Shown: one piece after another, positions 6,624 to 13,988 of the stretch
Numbering within the stretch: the first letter of the stretch is position 1
How the letters are laid out: every line of letters starts with the position of its first letter
From: CALAMD01 sp035301345
GTDB lineage: Bacteria; Bacillota; Bacilli; Bacillales; Amphibacillaceae
Reading direction: 5' to 3'
DNA: 16,683 nt
NCBI GenBank assembly: GCA_035301345.1
Contig: DATGUM010000040.1
Coordinates: 1 to 16,683 of the forward strand
Made by a program: the position numbers and the translations under genes
The notes under the pieces: generated by a model
The model's input: the letters and a program-made list of their open reading frames with translations, nothing else
What the model was told of the DNA's origin: nothing
Database searches by the model: none

Positions 6624-8690
6624 TTAATTATCTTTTTCTTCTTCATCATTAGATGCTTCTTCCTCTGTCTCTACTTCTTCGTCTTCAACAGGGGATTCAT
6701 TATCTACATCAGAAGCGTCCTCACTTAAATGCTTGCGCTTTGCTGACTCAGCTGTTTCTGCTTTTTCTTTTGCTTGCTCATAAGATTCTGGCAGGTCATC
6801 TTCAGTCGCTTCTATTTCTTCTTCACTATTCGTACGATTTTCTTTTTCTTCTTCTGGCGGTAATACGCCGTCGTTGAATAAAGATTTAATCTGTTCAGCA
6901 TCAAGTGTCTCTACTTCTAATAACGTTTGAGCGATTAACTCTAACTGCTCTTTATTTTCAGTTAAAATATCACGCGCACGTTCATAGCAATAGTTAATAA
7001 AGTTTTGCATCTCTTGATCGATTTCGTGAGCAATTGCATCACTATAATTTGAATCACTGTGCAAGTCTCTTCCTAAGAATGGATCGCCACCGCTTTCTGT
7101 AAATTGAACAGGTCCGATTTTCTCACTCATCCCGTACTCAGTAATCATCTTATTCGCGATGTTCGTTGCACGTTGGAAGTCATTTGAAGCACCCGTACTT
7201 ACGTGTCCTTCACCAAAGATGAGCTCCTCCGCTACACGACCACCTAAGAGACCAGTAATTTTATCGAACAACTCAGGCTTCGTAATAATATAGCGATCTT
7301 CTTTCGGTAACATGACCGCATACCCACCTGCTTGTCCACGCGGAACAATCGTCACTTTATGAACAGTATCAGCATCATCTAAAACCATACCGATAACTGT
7401 ATGACCACTTTCGTGATACGCAACAATCTTTCTTTCTTTTTCAGAAATAACACGGCTCTTCTTCGCCGGTCCCGCAATGACACGGTCAATCGCTTCATCT
7501 ACATCTAACATACTGATTGACTTTTGATCATGACGCGCAGCAATTAAAGCTGCCTCATTCAGCAAGTTCTCTAAATCTGCTCCAGAGAAACCTGGCGTTC
7601 TCATTGCAATCGTCTTTAATTCAACAGTTTCATCTAACGGCTTGTTACGTGCGTGAACTTTAAGAACTGCTTCACGGCCACGAACGTCCGGACGATCAAC
7701 TGTAATTTGTCTATCAAAACGACCTGGACGTAAAAGTGCCGGGTCTAAAATATCTGGACGGTTCGTTGCAGCCATCATAATGATACCTTCGTTCGCACCA
7801 AATCCATCCATCTCAACGAGCAACTGGTTAAGTGTCTGTTCACGTTCATCGTGTCCACCACCTAGGCCAGCTCCACGCTGTCTACCTACTGCATCAATCT
7901 CGTCAATGAAAATAATACACGGTGCATTTTTCTTCGCATTCTCAAATAAATCACGAACACGTGAAGCACCAACACCGACGAACATTTCAACGAAGTCTGA
8001 ACCACTGATTGAGAAAAACGGTGTTCCAGCTTCACCAGCAACTGCTTTCGCTAAAAGTGTTTTACCTGTTCCTGGAGGTCCAACTAAAAGAACCCCTTTC
8101 GGAATACGTGCGCCGACTTTTGTAAATTTACGAGGATCCTTCAAGAATTCAACAACTTCAATTAATTCTTGTTTCTCCTCATCAGCTCCCGCAACATCTG
8201 TAAAACGCTTCTTCTCTTTTTCGTCATTATATAACTTAGCTTTACTCTTACCAAAGTTCATTACACGGCCACCACCGCCGCCACCGCCTTGGGCTCTCGT
8301 AAGAATAAAGAAGAATATTAACCCAATGATAAGGAACGGCAACATCATCGTTAAGAAACTAACGAATGCACTCGGTTGCTCTTCTTCTTCAATCTTTAAA
8401 ATACTTTGTTCTGATGCACGCTCTGTTATCGACGCGACAATATCAGTATTATCTGGTACTTGTGTTAAAAACGGCTTTTCATTTTTTTCAAGTACACCTG
8501 TAATGCGCATAATTTTATTTTTCGGTTGCATTGTCATTTCTTTTACTTCACCATTGCTCAATGCTTCCATAAATTCTTGGACATTATACTCTTCTGCGTC
8601 TTCACCTTGCCCTTTAAACAGTCCAATGACTGCGATTAGCACAAGGAAAATAAGACCGTAAAAGAATATACTTTTAAACCATCGATTCAT
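6624..8690 (-). CDS. ftsH: ATP-dependent zinc metalloprotease FtsH
   Basis: Membrane-anchored AAA+ protease that extracts and degrades membrane and regulatory proteins. I start it at the ATG at 8690 (MNRWFKSIFF, 687 residues) because GGGAGGAGG precedes it and the product then begins like B. subtilis FtsH. A longer reading from 8729 would add 13 residues encoded by the leader and ribosome binding site. Membrane segments are near 6-25 and 116-140, with an extracytoplasmic domain between. A run of seven Gly follows the second. Walker A GPPGTGKT is at 204-211, Walker B IIFIDEID near 259-266, the second region of homology ends RPGRFDR, and the zinc site HESGH is at 426-430. The last 75 or so residues form a very acidic Glu/Asp tail, longer than the short B. 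subtilis tail as I recall it. Confidence 0.97.
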   Translation of the reverse strand: MNRWFKSIFFYGLIFLVLIAVIGLFKGQGEDAEEYNVQEFMEALSNGEVKEMTMQPKNKIMRITGVLEKNEKPFLTQVPDNTDIVASITERASEQSILKIEEEEQPSAFVSFLTMMLPFLIIGLIFFFILTRAQGGGGGGGRVMNFGKSKAKLYNDEKEKKRFTDVAGADEEKQELIEVVEFLKDPRKFTKVGARIPKGVLLVGPPGTGKTLLAKAVAGEAGTPFFSISGSDFVEMFVGVGASRVRDLFENAKKNAPCIIFIDEIDAVGRQRGAGLGGGHDEREQTLNQLLVEMDGFGANEGIIMMAATNRPDILDPALLRPGRFDRQITVDRPDVRGREAVLKVHARNKPLDETVELKTIAMRTPGFSGADLENLLNEAALIAARHDQKSISMLDVDEAIDRVIAGPAKKSRVISEKERKIVAYHESGHTVIGMVLDDADTVHKVTIVPRGQAGGYAVMLPKEDRYIITKPELFDKITGLLGGRVAEELIFGEGHVSTGASNDFQRATNIANKMITEYGMSEKIGPVQFTESGGDPFLGRDLHSDSNYSDAIAHEIDQEMQNFINYCYERARDILTENKEQLELIAQTLLEVETLDAEQIKSLFNDGVLPPEEEKENRTNSEEEIEATEDDLPESYEQAKEKAETAESAKRKHLSEDASDVDNESPVEDEEVETEEEASNDEEEKDN

Positions 8691-8727
8691 TGCTAACCTC
8701 CTCCCACCTCGGGAAAAACTATAATAC

Positions 8728-8757
8728 ATATTACCATACTAAAAAGTTATAATACAA
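8728..8757 (-). promoter_or_regulatory. possible ftsH promoter (extended -10)
   Basis: Minus strand has TTGTAT (8752-8757), an 18-base spacer ending TGG, and TAATAT (8728-8733). Both hexamers are 4 of 6, helped by the TGn extension. It lies in the 84-base gap between hpt and the chosen ftsH start. ftsH has its own promoter in B. subtilis, but this one is weak on sequence. Confidence 0.4.
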
Positions 8758-8774
8758 CTAATCACTCTAAACAC

Positions 8775-9314
8775 TTACGAATCATATATTTCTTTCTTCA
8801 AAACACCTATATATGGTAAATTACGATACTTTTGTGCGTAATCTAATCCGTAACCGACAACAAACGCATCCGGCACTTCAAAACAAGTCACATCTGCCTT
8901 GATTTCCGCTGATCGTCCGGTCGGTTTATCAAGTAATGTCACAATTTTAATCGATTTCGCTTGTCGATATTTGAATAAATCGACTAAGTATTTTAACGTA
9001 ATCCCACTATCTATAATATCCTCAATGATAAGTAGGTCACGACCTTCCACTTTCGTATCAAGGTCCTTAAGAATTTTCACTTCTCCTGACGTCTTTGAGT
9101 TACGTCCATAGCTCGACACGTCCATAAAGTCCATTTCCAGTGGCGTATCAATGTTTCGTATTAAATCTGCCATAAATGGAACGGCACCTTTTAACACACC
9201 TACGACTAATGGAAATTTACCATCATATTCTTCAGTTAACTCTTTACCTACTTTTGCACATGTTTCATCAATTTCTTCTTTCGTAATTAAAATTGATTCA
9301 ATATCGTTATGCAT
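8775..9314 (-). CDS. hpt: hypoxanthine(-guanine) phosphoribosyltransferase
   Basis: Salvages hypoxanthine and guanine to IMP and GMP using PRPP. The 179 residues are the family length. LVVGVLKGA near 36-44 begins the core, MDFMDVSSYG (61-70) is the flexible catalytic loop region, IIEDIIDSGITL (96-107) is the PRPP-binding motif, and VVGYGLDYAQKYRNLPYIG is the C-terminal signature. The ATG overlaps the end of tilS by 8 bases, with CAGGAGG as ribosome binding site, so the two are translationally coupled. In Bacillus the TilS-HprT pair can act together as an activator of ftsH transcription, which is the next gene here. That is known from other species and not visible in this sequence. The symbol hprT is used in B. 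subtilis. Confidence 0.96.
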   Translation of the reverse strand: MHNDIESILITKEEIDETCAKVGKELTEEYDGKFPLVVGVLKGAVPFMADLIRNIDTPLEMDFMDVSSYGRNSKTSGEVKILKDLDTKVEGRDLLIIEDIIDSGITLKYLVDLFKYRQAKSIKIVTLLDKPTGRSAEIKADVTCFEVPDAFVVGYGLDYAQKYRNLPYIGVLKKEIYDS

Positions 9315-10719
9315 CCTCGTCCTCCTGTACGTTATGACGGCTATATGTCAGGCGAATAGACGTCGTCTGTTCATTATCTATCCGCTCGACCGCGCATTTG
9401 CGTAAAGAAACTAGCCATAAAATAGTTCCTTCTCGGTCCGTCACGATCGGCCATGTTTCTCGGTGATGACGCCTAATCTTATCATCAATAAAGATATCTT
9501 TTATTTTCTTACTTCCTGCAAGTCCTCTCACGTGCATGCGGTCACCTGGCTCACGCGTCCTAACACGTAATGGTAACTGATTATCCGTCACGTGAATGAT
9601 AAACGTTTCTCTCGTTTCTTCAGACTGCTCGTCTGCCACTTCCGCACTTACATAGGAACCACCGGGAAGTTCTACTTTCCCTGGAATACGTAGTTCGTAG
9701 TTGTACGTCTCGACTACATCAGGAAAATAAAAAATAATATCATCATATGACACTTCAATCACTAGCTTACGTGGAAAGTTAAGCTGCTTATTCTTTTGCT
9801 CACCACGAAGAATGTCTAGAAATAATTGTTCATGTTTATATGTTAATTGTTTCGGAATATTATTTTTATACAGACATTCTAATACTAGATGAAACATACG
9901 TCTTTGTAAAGCTTCTGGGTATGTTTGAAAGCTTTCTTTAGAAATTCGTCCTTCTTGCCCATTTTTAAGTAACAAAACTTCTTTTTGAAATGCTCTTTCA
10001 GCTTCACTTCGCAAGTATTGCTCATCAGCTCTCAGCGATTCACTTAAATGGTGTAGCGTATAAGGCAATTGCTTATTTTGCTCATATAACAGTGGCACAA
10101 TTTTTTTACGAAAATAGTTGCGCGTATAATGTGTCTCATCATTTGATGGATCATGCCTCGTATGAATCTTCTGCTCAGTACAGTAACTTAATATTTGTTC
10201 CTTCGTGACAGAAAGAAACGGGCGAACAATATGCCCTTCAGCAAATGGTCGCTTTGTCGGAATACCCGTTAATGCGCGTGATTGCGCACTATTAGCAAGT
10301 GCCATAACGACTGTTTCTACGTGATCATCTGCATGATGACCAAGCGCTAAATAGTCCGCTGAAAAATACGTCATTTGTTTCTTGAAGAAAGCATACCGTA
10401 CATCACGTGCCGCTATTTGCGTGCCGAGTTGATAAACATCCATATATTGAGGGACATCTACTGTTGTTGATACGAAAGGAATCCCCCATCTTTCAGCTGT
10501 CGCTTTGACAAAGTGCAAATCTTCTTGCGACTCCTCTCCGCGAAACTGATGATCAACAGATAACGCAATAACGTTTAATTGCCATGATTGTTTGAGCTCC
10601 TTATACACATGTAATAAAGCCATAGAATCTGGTCCACCAGATACAGCAACTAGCACTGTTGCCCCTTTATGAAGCAACTGCTGCTCTTTTATAAATGGCA
10701 AAACTGTCTTTTTTATCAT
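9307..10719 (-). CDS. tilS: tRNA(Ile)-lysidine synthase
   Basis: ATP-dependent enzyme that converts C34 of tRNA-Ile(CAU) to lysidine, changing its decoding from AUG to AUA. The 470-residue protein has the PP-loop SGGPDS at 27-32, then ALGHHADDHVET and ALTGIP typical of the N-terminal ATPase. A middle substrate-binding region follows. The C-terminal TilS domain contains RVRTREPGDRM and KKIKDIFIDDKI, ending about 17 residues before the stop. The ribosome binding site is weak (GGGG, 8 bases before the ATG). It diverges from the tRNA-Met gene, about 200 bases away; that tRNA also has a CAU anticodon but is the elongator Met type, not the TilS substrate. Its own promoter is unclear: TATACT with no good -35 lies about 37 bases upstream. 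Confidence 0.96.
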   Translation of the reverse strand: MIKKTVLPFIKEQQLLHKGATVLVAVSGGPDSMALLHVYKELKQSWQLNVIALSVDHQFRGEESQEDLHFVKATAERWGIPFVSTTVDVPQYMDVYQLGTQIAARDVRYAFFKKQMTYFSADYLALGHHADDHVETVVMALANSAQSRALTGIPTKRPFAEGHIVRPFLSVTKEQILSYCTEQKIHTRHDPSNDETHYTRNYFRKKIVPLLYEQNKQLPYTLHHLSESLRADEQYLRSEAERAFQKEVLLLKNGQEGRISKESFQTYPEALQRRMFHLVLECLYKNNIPKQLTYKHEQLFLDILRGEQKNKQLNFPRKLVIEVSYDDIIFYFPDVVETYNYELRIPGKVELPGGSYVSAEVADEQSEETRETFIIHVTDNQLPLRVRTREPGDRMHVRGLAGSKKIKDIFIDDKIRRHHRETWPIVTDREGTILWLVSLRKCAVERIDNEQTTSIRLTYSRHNVQEDEDA

Positions 10720-10852
10720 TTTTCATACCCCATATTTAATAACCTTCTTAATTAGTATACCGATTATTCCCTCGTAAATGTACTCAAAAGTTGTACGAAT
10801 TTATGAATTCAACACTAACCCCATCTTGAAGGCAAATGAAAGCAACATATGC

Positions 10853-10881
10853 TTGACAGATATTATGAACTATTGTATGAT
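10853..10881 (+). promoter_or_regulatory. tRNA-Met promoter (sigma-A type)
   Basis: Plus strand has a perfect TTGACA (10853-10858), a 17-base spacer and TATGAT (10876-10881, 5 of 6). Transcription would begin near 10888, about 33 bases before the tRNA. This is among the strongest promoters in the window. Confidence 0.85.
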
Positions 10882-10920
10882 ACCTTTTGTACTTAAGCAC
10901 ATAACGTTTGCTTAATACAT

Positions 10921-10994
10921 GGCGGCGTAGCTCAGCTGGCGAGAGCGCTCGGTTCATACCCGAAAGGTCGTGGGTTCAACTCCCTCCGCCGCTA
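10921..10994 (+). tRNA. tRNA-Met(CAU), elongator type
   Basis: A 74-base cloverleaf can be folded by hand. The acceptor stem GGCGGCG pairs with CGCCGCT (G1-U72 wobble) and the discriminator is A. The D stem is GCTC/GAGC, the anticodon loop TTCATAC with CAU, the variable loop AGGTC, and the T loop TTCAACT. It matches the Bacillus elongator tRNA-Met in most positions, not tRNA-fMet or tRNA-Ile2. Two stems contain a non-pair: C27-A43 at the base of the anticodon stem and U50-U64 in the T stem. The 3' CCA is not encoded (TTC follows). It is the only gene on the plus strand, with its own promoter and terminator. In B. subtilis a tRNA-Met lies in the same gap next to spoIIE, as far as I recall. Confidence 0.93.
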
Positions 10995-11016
10995 TTCACA
11001 TAAGAACGAAAAAATT

Positions 11017-11058
11017 GCAATCCTTTCTCTCATGTAGAGTCGAAGGATTGCTTTTTTT
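11017..11058 (+). terminator. rho-independent terminator of tRNA-Met (possibly bidirectional)
   Basis: A 9-bp stem GCAATCCTT / AAGGATTGC (11017-11025 with 11043-11051) can be extended inward by CTCT/AGAG. Seven T follow on the plus strand. The A-run at 11009-11014 supplies a T-run for the minus strand, so it may also stop transcripts from the S1 gene. Confidence 0.9.
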
Positions 11059-11120
11059 ATCGTAACACTTTATAAACATATGCCCGACGTTCTTCACTTA
11101 TAACTGTCACATGATCAGAC

Positions 11121-11167
11121 AAAATGAAAAACCAGCCATATTTATCAAATGATAAGCATGACTGGTT
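11121..11167 (-). terminator. probable terminator of the S1 gene
   Basis: A near-perfect 38-base palindrome (11130-11167, ends AACCAG / CTGGTT, centre TTATCA / TGATAA) lies about 60 bases past the S1 gene stop. On the minus strand it continues GGTTTTTCATTTTG. It and the tRNA terminator separate two convergent transcripts. Confidence 0.7.
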
Positions 11168-11228
11168 GATTATTTTATAAGAATAATTTCTACTAAACTA
11201 TAAGAGCATCATTTCTAGACAGCAATTG

Positions 11229-11621
11229 CTATCCTCTTTTCGCACCTCGACCCCCACGTCTGGATTCCGTGTGCTTCTTTAAAGAGGCTAAACGGTCCTC
11301 AGAATCTTTTAAGAATCGGTTCATTTTTGATTCAAACGATTCCGCTTTTTCTTTACTGCTCGCTGCACGAGGCTTACTTTTTGGCTTATCTTGAGCTTTT
11401 TTAATCGATAAACCAATCTTACCGTCTTTTTCTACATTAATAATTTTAACGAGTACTTCTTCGCCTACTGTTAAGTGTTCATTAATGTCTTTCACATAGC
11501 TATCGGCAACTTCACTAATGTGAACGAGCCCCGTTTTCTTTTGCTCTAACTCAACAAACGCTCCAAAATTAGTGATTCCTGTTACCTTACCTTTAACTTT
11601 GCTGCCTACTTCAATTGACAT
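11229..11621 (-). CDS. yabR: S1-domain RNA-binding protein, YabR / general stress protein 13 type
   Basis: Small cytoplasmic RNA-binding protein of 130 residues. A single S1 (OB-fold) domain occupies about 5-75: GSKVKGKVTGITNFGAFVEL, then TGLVHISEVA and GKIGLSIKKA. The C-terminal half is charged and ends in an Arg/Gly-rich RRGGRGAKRG tail, which would add non-specific RNA affinity. It resembles the S1 part of polynucleotide phosphorylase, and its relatives associate with ribosomes; the exact role is not settled in any species I know. The ATG is preceded by AAGGAGGAG. It has its own promoter overlapping the divIC stop codon, and lies downstream of divIC as in B. subtilis. Confidence 0.92.
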   Translation of the reverse strand: MSIEVGSKVKGKVTGITNFGAFVELEQKKTGLVHISEVADSYVKDINEHLTVGEEVLVKIINVEKDGKIGLSIKKAQDKPKSKPRAASSKEKAESFESKMNRFLKDSEDRLASLKKHTESRRGGRGAKRG

Positions 11622-11663
11622 AAAAAAAATGCTCCTCCTTAAGATTTAAGAACTCTTTCCTAT

Positions 11664-11692
11664 ATTATAGCCCAGATATCAAATTCTATCAA
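11664..11692 (-). promoter_or_regulatory. promoter of the S1 gene (sigma-A type)
   Basis: Minus strand reads TTGATA (11687-11692), a 17-base spacer and a perfect TATAAT (11664-11669). The -35 overlaps the divIC TGA stop at 11689-11691. Transcription starts about 35 bases before the S1 gene ATG, so this gene can be expressed apart from divIC. Confidence 0.85.
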
Positions 11693-12069
11693 TATCTAGG
11701 CTGTTCATCTTCAACTTTAAAAATTAATTCGCCCTCTTTTGAGAAAAAGTAATTCGTTCGAGCAATATCTAGAACATACTCCTCATCATTCAGCAAACTA
11801 ATTTCTTCTTTAAAATTTGCTTCTGTCTTTTTCAGTGTAACGAGTTCATCTTCGAGTTGTGAATATTTTTCCTTCACATCTGCTTGAAGTGATCGTTGCT
11901 TCACATGATAAACAGCCATGCTACTAATGACAATAACGGATATAAATGCAACGAGCATCAATCGGCGAACGAGACGTTGTTTTTTCTTCTGTTGCCTAAC
12001 AACATGGGCATCGTATTGCTTCATATAACTAGAATTAAGTCTTGTCACAGATTTTTTGTTTGTCTGCAT
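11689..12069 (-). CDS. divIC: cell division protein DivIC (FtsB-like septum initiator)
   Basis: Bitopic membrane protein that joins FtsL and DivIB in the division complex. The 126 residues have the expected layout: a basic cytoplasmic N-terminus (QQKKKQRLVRR), one membrane segment at about 37-55 (LMLVAFISVIVISSMAVYH), and an extracellular coiled coil at about 60-105 (VKEKYSQLEDELVTLKKTE). The C-terminal region EEYVLDIARTNYFFSKEGELIF is the conserved DivIC/FtsB end. The start is an ATG with AAGGAG upstream. yabP and yabQ, which precede it in sporulating Bacillus, are absent; the 204-base gap upstream holds only its leader and probable promoter. Confidence 0.94.
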   Translation of the reverse strand: MQTNKKSVTRLNSSYMKQYDAHVVRQQKKKQRLVRRLMLVAFISVIVISSMAVYHVKQRSLQADVKEKYSQLEDELVTLKKTEANFKEEISLLNDEEYVLDIARTNYFFSKEGELIFKVEDEQPRY

Positions 12070-12273
12070 AGCTAATATCTCCTTACGTTTTTATTTAAAA
12101 ATGGATGAACTTATCCATCATTGTACTATATTTAGCAAGAAATTTGTAAACTTTTCTTAAAATTATTTTTTTATGTACAAAATGGTCGTATGTTTTAAAT
12201 ATTCATCTACGGAGTTAAACATTTTTCGTCGCTATGAAACATACCCTTTATTAATCATTAATAAACGACTCTC
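12070..12273. other. gap between rqcP and divIC with probable divIC promoter and small hairpins
   Basis: No gene or yabP/yabQ remnant is readable on the minus strand; the longest open stretches are a few codons. A probable divIC -10 TACAAT lies at about 12121-12126 with TTTACA 19 bases upstream, a weak pair. Just after it is a small hairpin ATGGAT / ATCCAT (12101-12106 with 12113-12118) followed by TTTTT in the divIC leader. A perfect 19-base A/T palindrome sits at 12247-12265, 8 bases past the rqcP stop, without a T-run. GTATGTTT (12188-12195) and AAACATAC (12237-12244) form a looser inverted pair. Confidence 0.5.
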
Positions 12274-12540
12274 TTATTCTTCAGTTGCTACACGTTCTTC
12301 GTTTATTACTTCGTACATCAATTCAGCATCGTTCTTTCTAACGACGTCTAACGTCTTTAATACTCTCGCTGTCACAATTGTTTGTCCGAATTGGATGCGA
12401 ATAATATCTCCTTCCTCAACATTTGTGGCAGCTTTTGCCGTTTGATCGTTCACTTGGATACGACCTTCATCTGCTACCTTTTTCGCTAATGGCCTTCGTT
12501 TAATTAAACGTGAATTTTTTAAAAATTTATCTAACCGCAT
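12274..12540 (-). CDS. rqcP: S4-domain RNA-binding protein RqcP (YabO)
   Basis: Ribosome quality-control factor: with RqcH it helps add alanine tails to nascent chains stuck on 50S subunits (known for B. subtilis RqcP, formerly YabO). The 88-residue protein is essentially one S4 domain, MRLDKFLKNSRLIKRRPLAKKVADEG, with GRIQVNDQTAKAATNVEEGD completing the fold. An acidic C-terminal end follows. It begins 2 bases after the mazG stop and ends the yabM-mazG-rqcP operon. Related E. coli Hsp15 binds similar stalled 50S particles. The assignment from sequence and position is strong. Confidence 0.94.
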   Translation of the reverse strand: MRLDKFLKNSRLIKRRPLAKKVADEGRIQVNDQTAKAATNVEEGDIIRIQFGQTIVTARVLKTLDVVRKNDAELMYEVINEERVATEE

Positions 12541-12542
12541 AT

Positions 12543-13988
12543 TTATTCCTCCCCTTTCGCTTCGTCCCAGTAATGATCCATTTCTGCTAGTGATACGTCT
12601 GCAAACGATTGAGCATTCTCTTTGACGCGACGTTCAACGTGATTAAATCGTGAAATAAACTTTTCATTCGTTTCATGTAAAGCGAGCTCTGCTTTTACTT
12701 TATAAAAACGGGCTAAATTCACAATGACGAACAGGACGTCACCGAATTCCTCAGCTATATTTAGCTCATCTTCGTGATCGATTGCTTCTTGTAACTCAGT
12801 AAGTTCTTCATCAGCCTTTGCCCAAACATCATGAACATTTGTCCAATCAAAACCGACTTTCGCCGCTTGTTTTTGCAACTTTTCTGCCCTAATAAGTGCT
12901 GGGAATTGCTTTGGTATATCACTTAATAAATAATTATCATTTGCTATCCGTCCGTAATTTTCTTCTGCTTTTAATTCATCCCACGTTTTATTTTCCGCTT
13001 CCGTACCTTTCGCAAATACGTGTGGGTGGCGGTGAATCATTTTTTCAGTCACACGTTTGATCACGTCATCGACAGTAAAGTAGCCACTATCAGCGCCAAT
13101 CTGACTATGAAGCATGACTTGTAAAAGGACGTCACCAAGCTCCTCAATGATTCCTTCATCATCTTCACGCTCAATCGCATCAATTAATTCATACACTTCT
13201 TCGATCGCGTGAGCTCGCAGTGATTCATGGGTCTGCTTTTGATCCCAAGGACATCCATTTGGTCCTCGTAAGATCGCAATGACTTCTTTTAAACGCTTAA
13301 ACGTATGTGTTAACTCTAAACGTCCAACTGGCGGCACGTAGATACTTAACAAGTTACTAATGCCAATTTCATGATCGAGTTCAGCTAAAGGAACGCTCTT
13401 CTTCGTCTCATCACTCGTGCCAGCTGCGTCAACAATCGTCACTTGATGGGTCGGAGGTAAATCTTCAAGCAATGCTAACTTCACTTCTGAAGCCGTCCAC
13501 TGATCATACACTTGGCAAAAGATTAAATGTTGCTCGTAATTTAATTGCTCACGGTCGAATGAAGTCGCGTCAACGAATTGAAAGCCATCAATTGGGTCAA
13601 TGTTTAATGTCGTAAACATGTCATCTAAGTAACTTTGTCCACCGACTATTTCAACATCCACGTCTGTCTGCTCATTAAGTAATTGTACCGTCCGCTCGGC
13701 TAACATCGGGTGACCCGGTACAGCATATACGAGCGAAGATGATTGAGCATATGTTTTAAGGCGTTCAACAATCGCCTCATATACATCGGTAAAATGATCA
13801 TGACTCTCATACAAAGTATCAAATGATTCATACGTAATCCCTTCTTCTCGTAAATCTTTTACGACTGGATGGTCAGCCGTCCGAATGTATAAAGGATACT
13901 TTTGATTACTTAATAGGCGGTACACTTTTAATGATAATTGCTCCACCTCTCCGGCACCTAAGCCGACAATATATATTTTATTCTCCAT
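12543..13988 (-). CDS. mazG: tetrapyrrole methylase-like / MazG nucleotide pyrophosphohydrolase fusion (YabN)
   Basis: Two-part cytoplasmic protein of 481 residues, the YabN architecture. The N-terminal domain (about 1-220) is a tetrapyrrole methylase-like fold beginning IYIVGLGAGEVEQLSLKVYR, with YAVPGHPMLAE (88-98); its substrate is unknown. The C-terminal half holds two MazG repeats. The first has GPNGCPWDQKQTHESLR (242-258), EEVYE (263-267) and EELGD (282-286), the metal-binding acidic motifs. The second has EELTELQEAI and EEFGDVLF further on. MazG enzymes hydrolyse NTPs to NMP and pyrophosphate, a house-cleaning role. The start overlaps the flippase gene by 11 bases, and rqcP follows 2 bases later. 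Confidence 0.94.
   Translation of the reverse strand: MENKIYIVGLGAGEVEQLSLKVYRLLSNQKYPLYIRTADHPVVKDLREEGITYESFDTLYESHDHFTDVYEAIVERLKTYAQSSSLVYAVPGHPMLAERTVQLLNEQTDVDVEIVGGQSYLDDMFTTLNIDPIDGFQFVDATSFDREQLNYEQHLIFCQVYDQWTASEVKLALLEDLPPTHQVTIVDAAGTSDETKKSVPLAELDHEIGISNLLSIYVPPVGRLELTHTFKRLKEVIAILRGPNGCPWDQKQTHESLRAHAIEEVYELIDAIEREDDEGIIEELGDVLLQVMLHSQIGADSGYFTVDDVIKRVTEKMIHRHPHVFAKGTEAENKTWDELKAEENYGRIANDNYLLSDIPKQFPALIRAEKLQKQAAKVGFDWTNVHDVWAKADEELTELQEAIDHEDELNIAEEFGDVLFVIVNLARFYKVKAELALHETNEKFISRFNHVERRVKENAQSFADVSLAEMDHYWDEAKGEE

Noticed and set aside
7780..8661. Long plus-strand open frame of 293 codons opposite ftsH
   Set aside because: It lies wholly antisense to the conserved FtsH AAA+ domain, has low-complexity translation rich in Ser, Pro and Ile, and no ribosome binding site or promoter of note. 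It is a shadow of codon bias.
10921..10994. Reading the CAU tRNA as tRNA-Ile2 (the TilS substrate) or initiator tRNA-fMet
   Set aside because: Acceptor GGCGGCG, loop TTCATAC and the body match elongator tRNA-Met. tRNA-Ile2 in Bacillus has a GGACCTT-type acceptor and A at 38, and fMet has an unpaired 1-72 with a GGG/CCC anticodon stem.
12247..12265. Perfect A/T palindrome as the rqcP terminator
   Set aside because: It has essentially no loop, no G or C pairs and no T-run on the minus strand, so it is not a convincing terminator; it may be chance or a protein site.
12173..12445. Plus-strand open frame across the rqcP/divIC gap
   Set aside because: More than half is antisense to rqcP; no ribosome binding site and no family resemblance.
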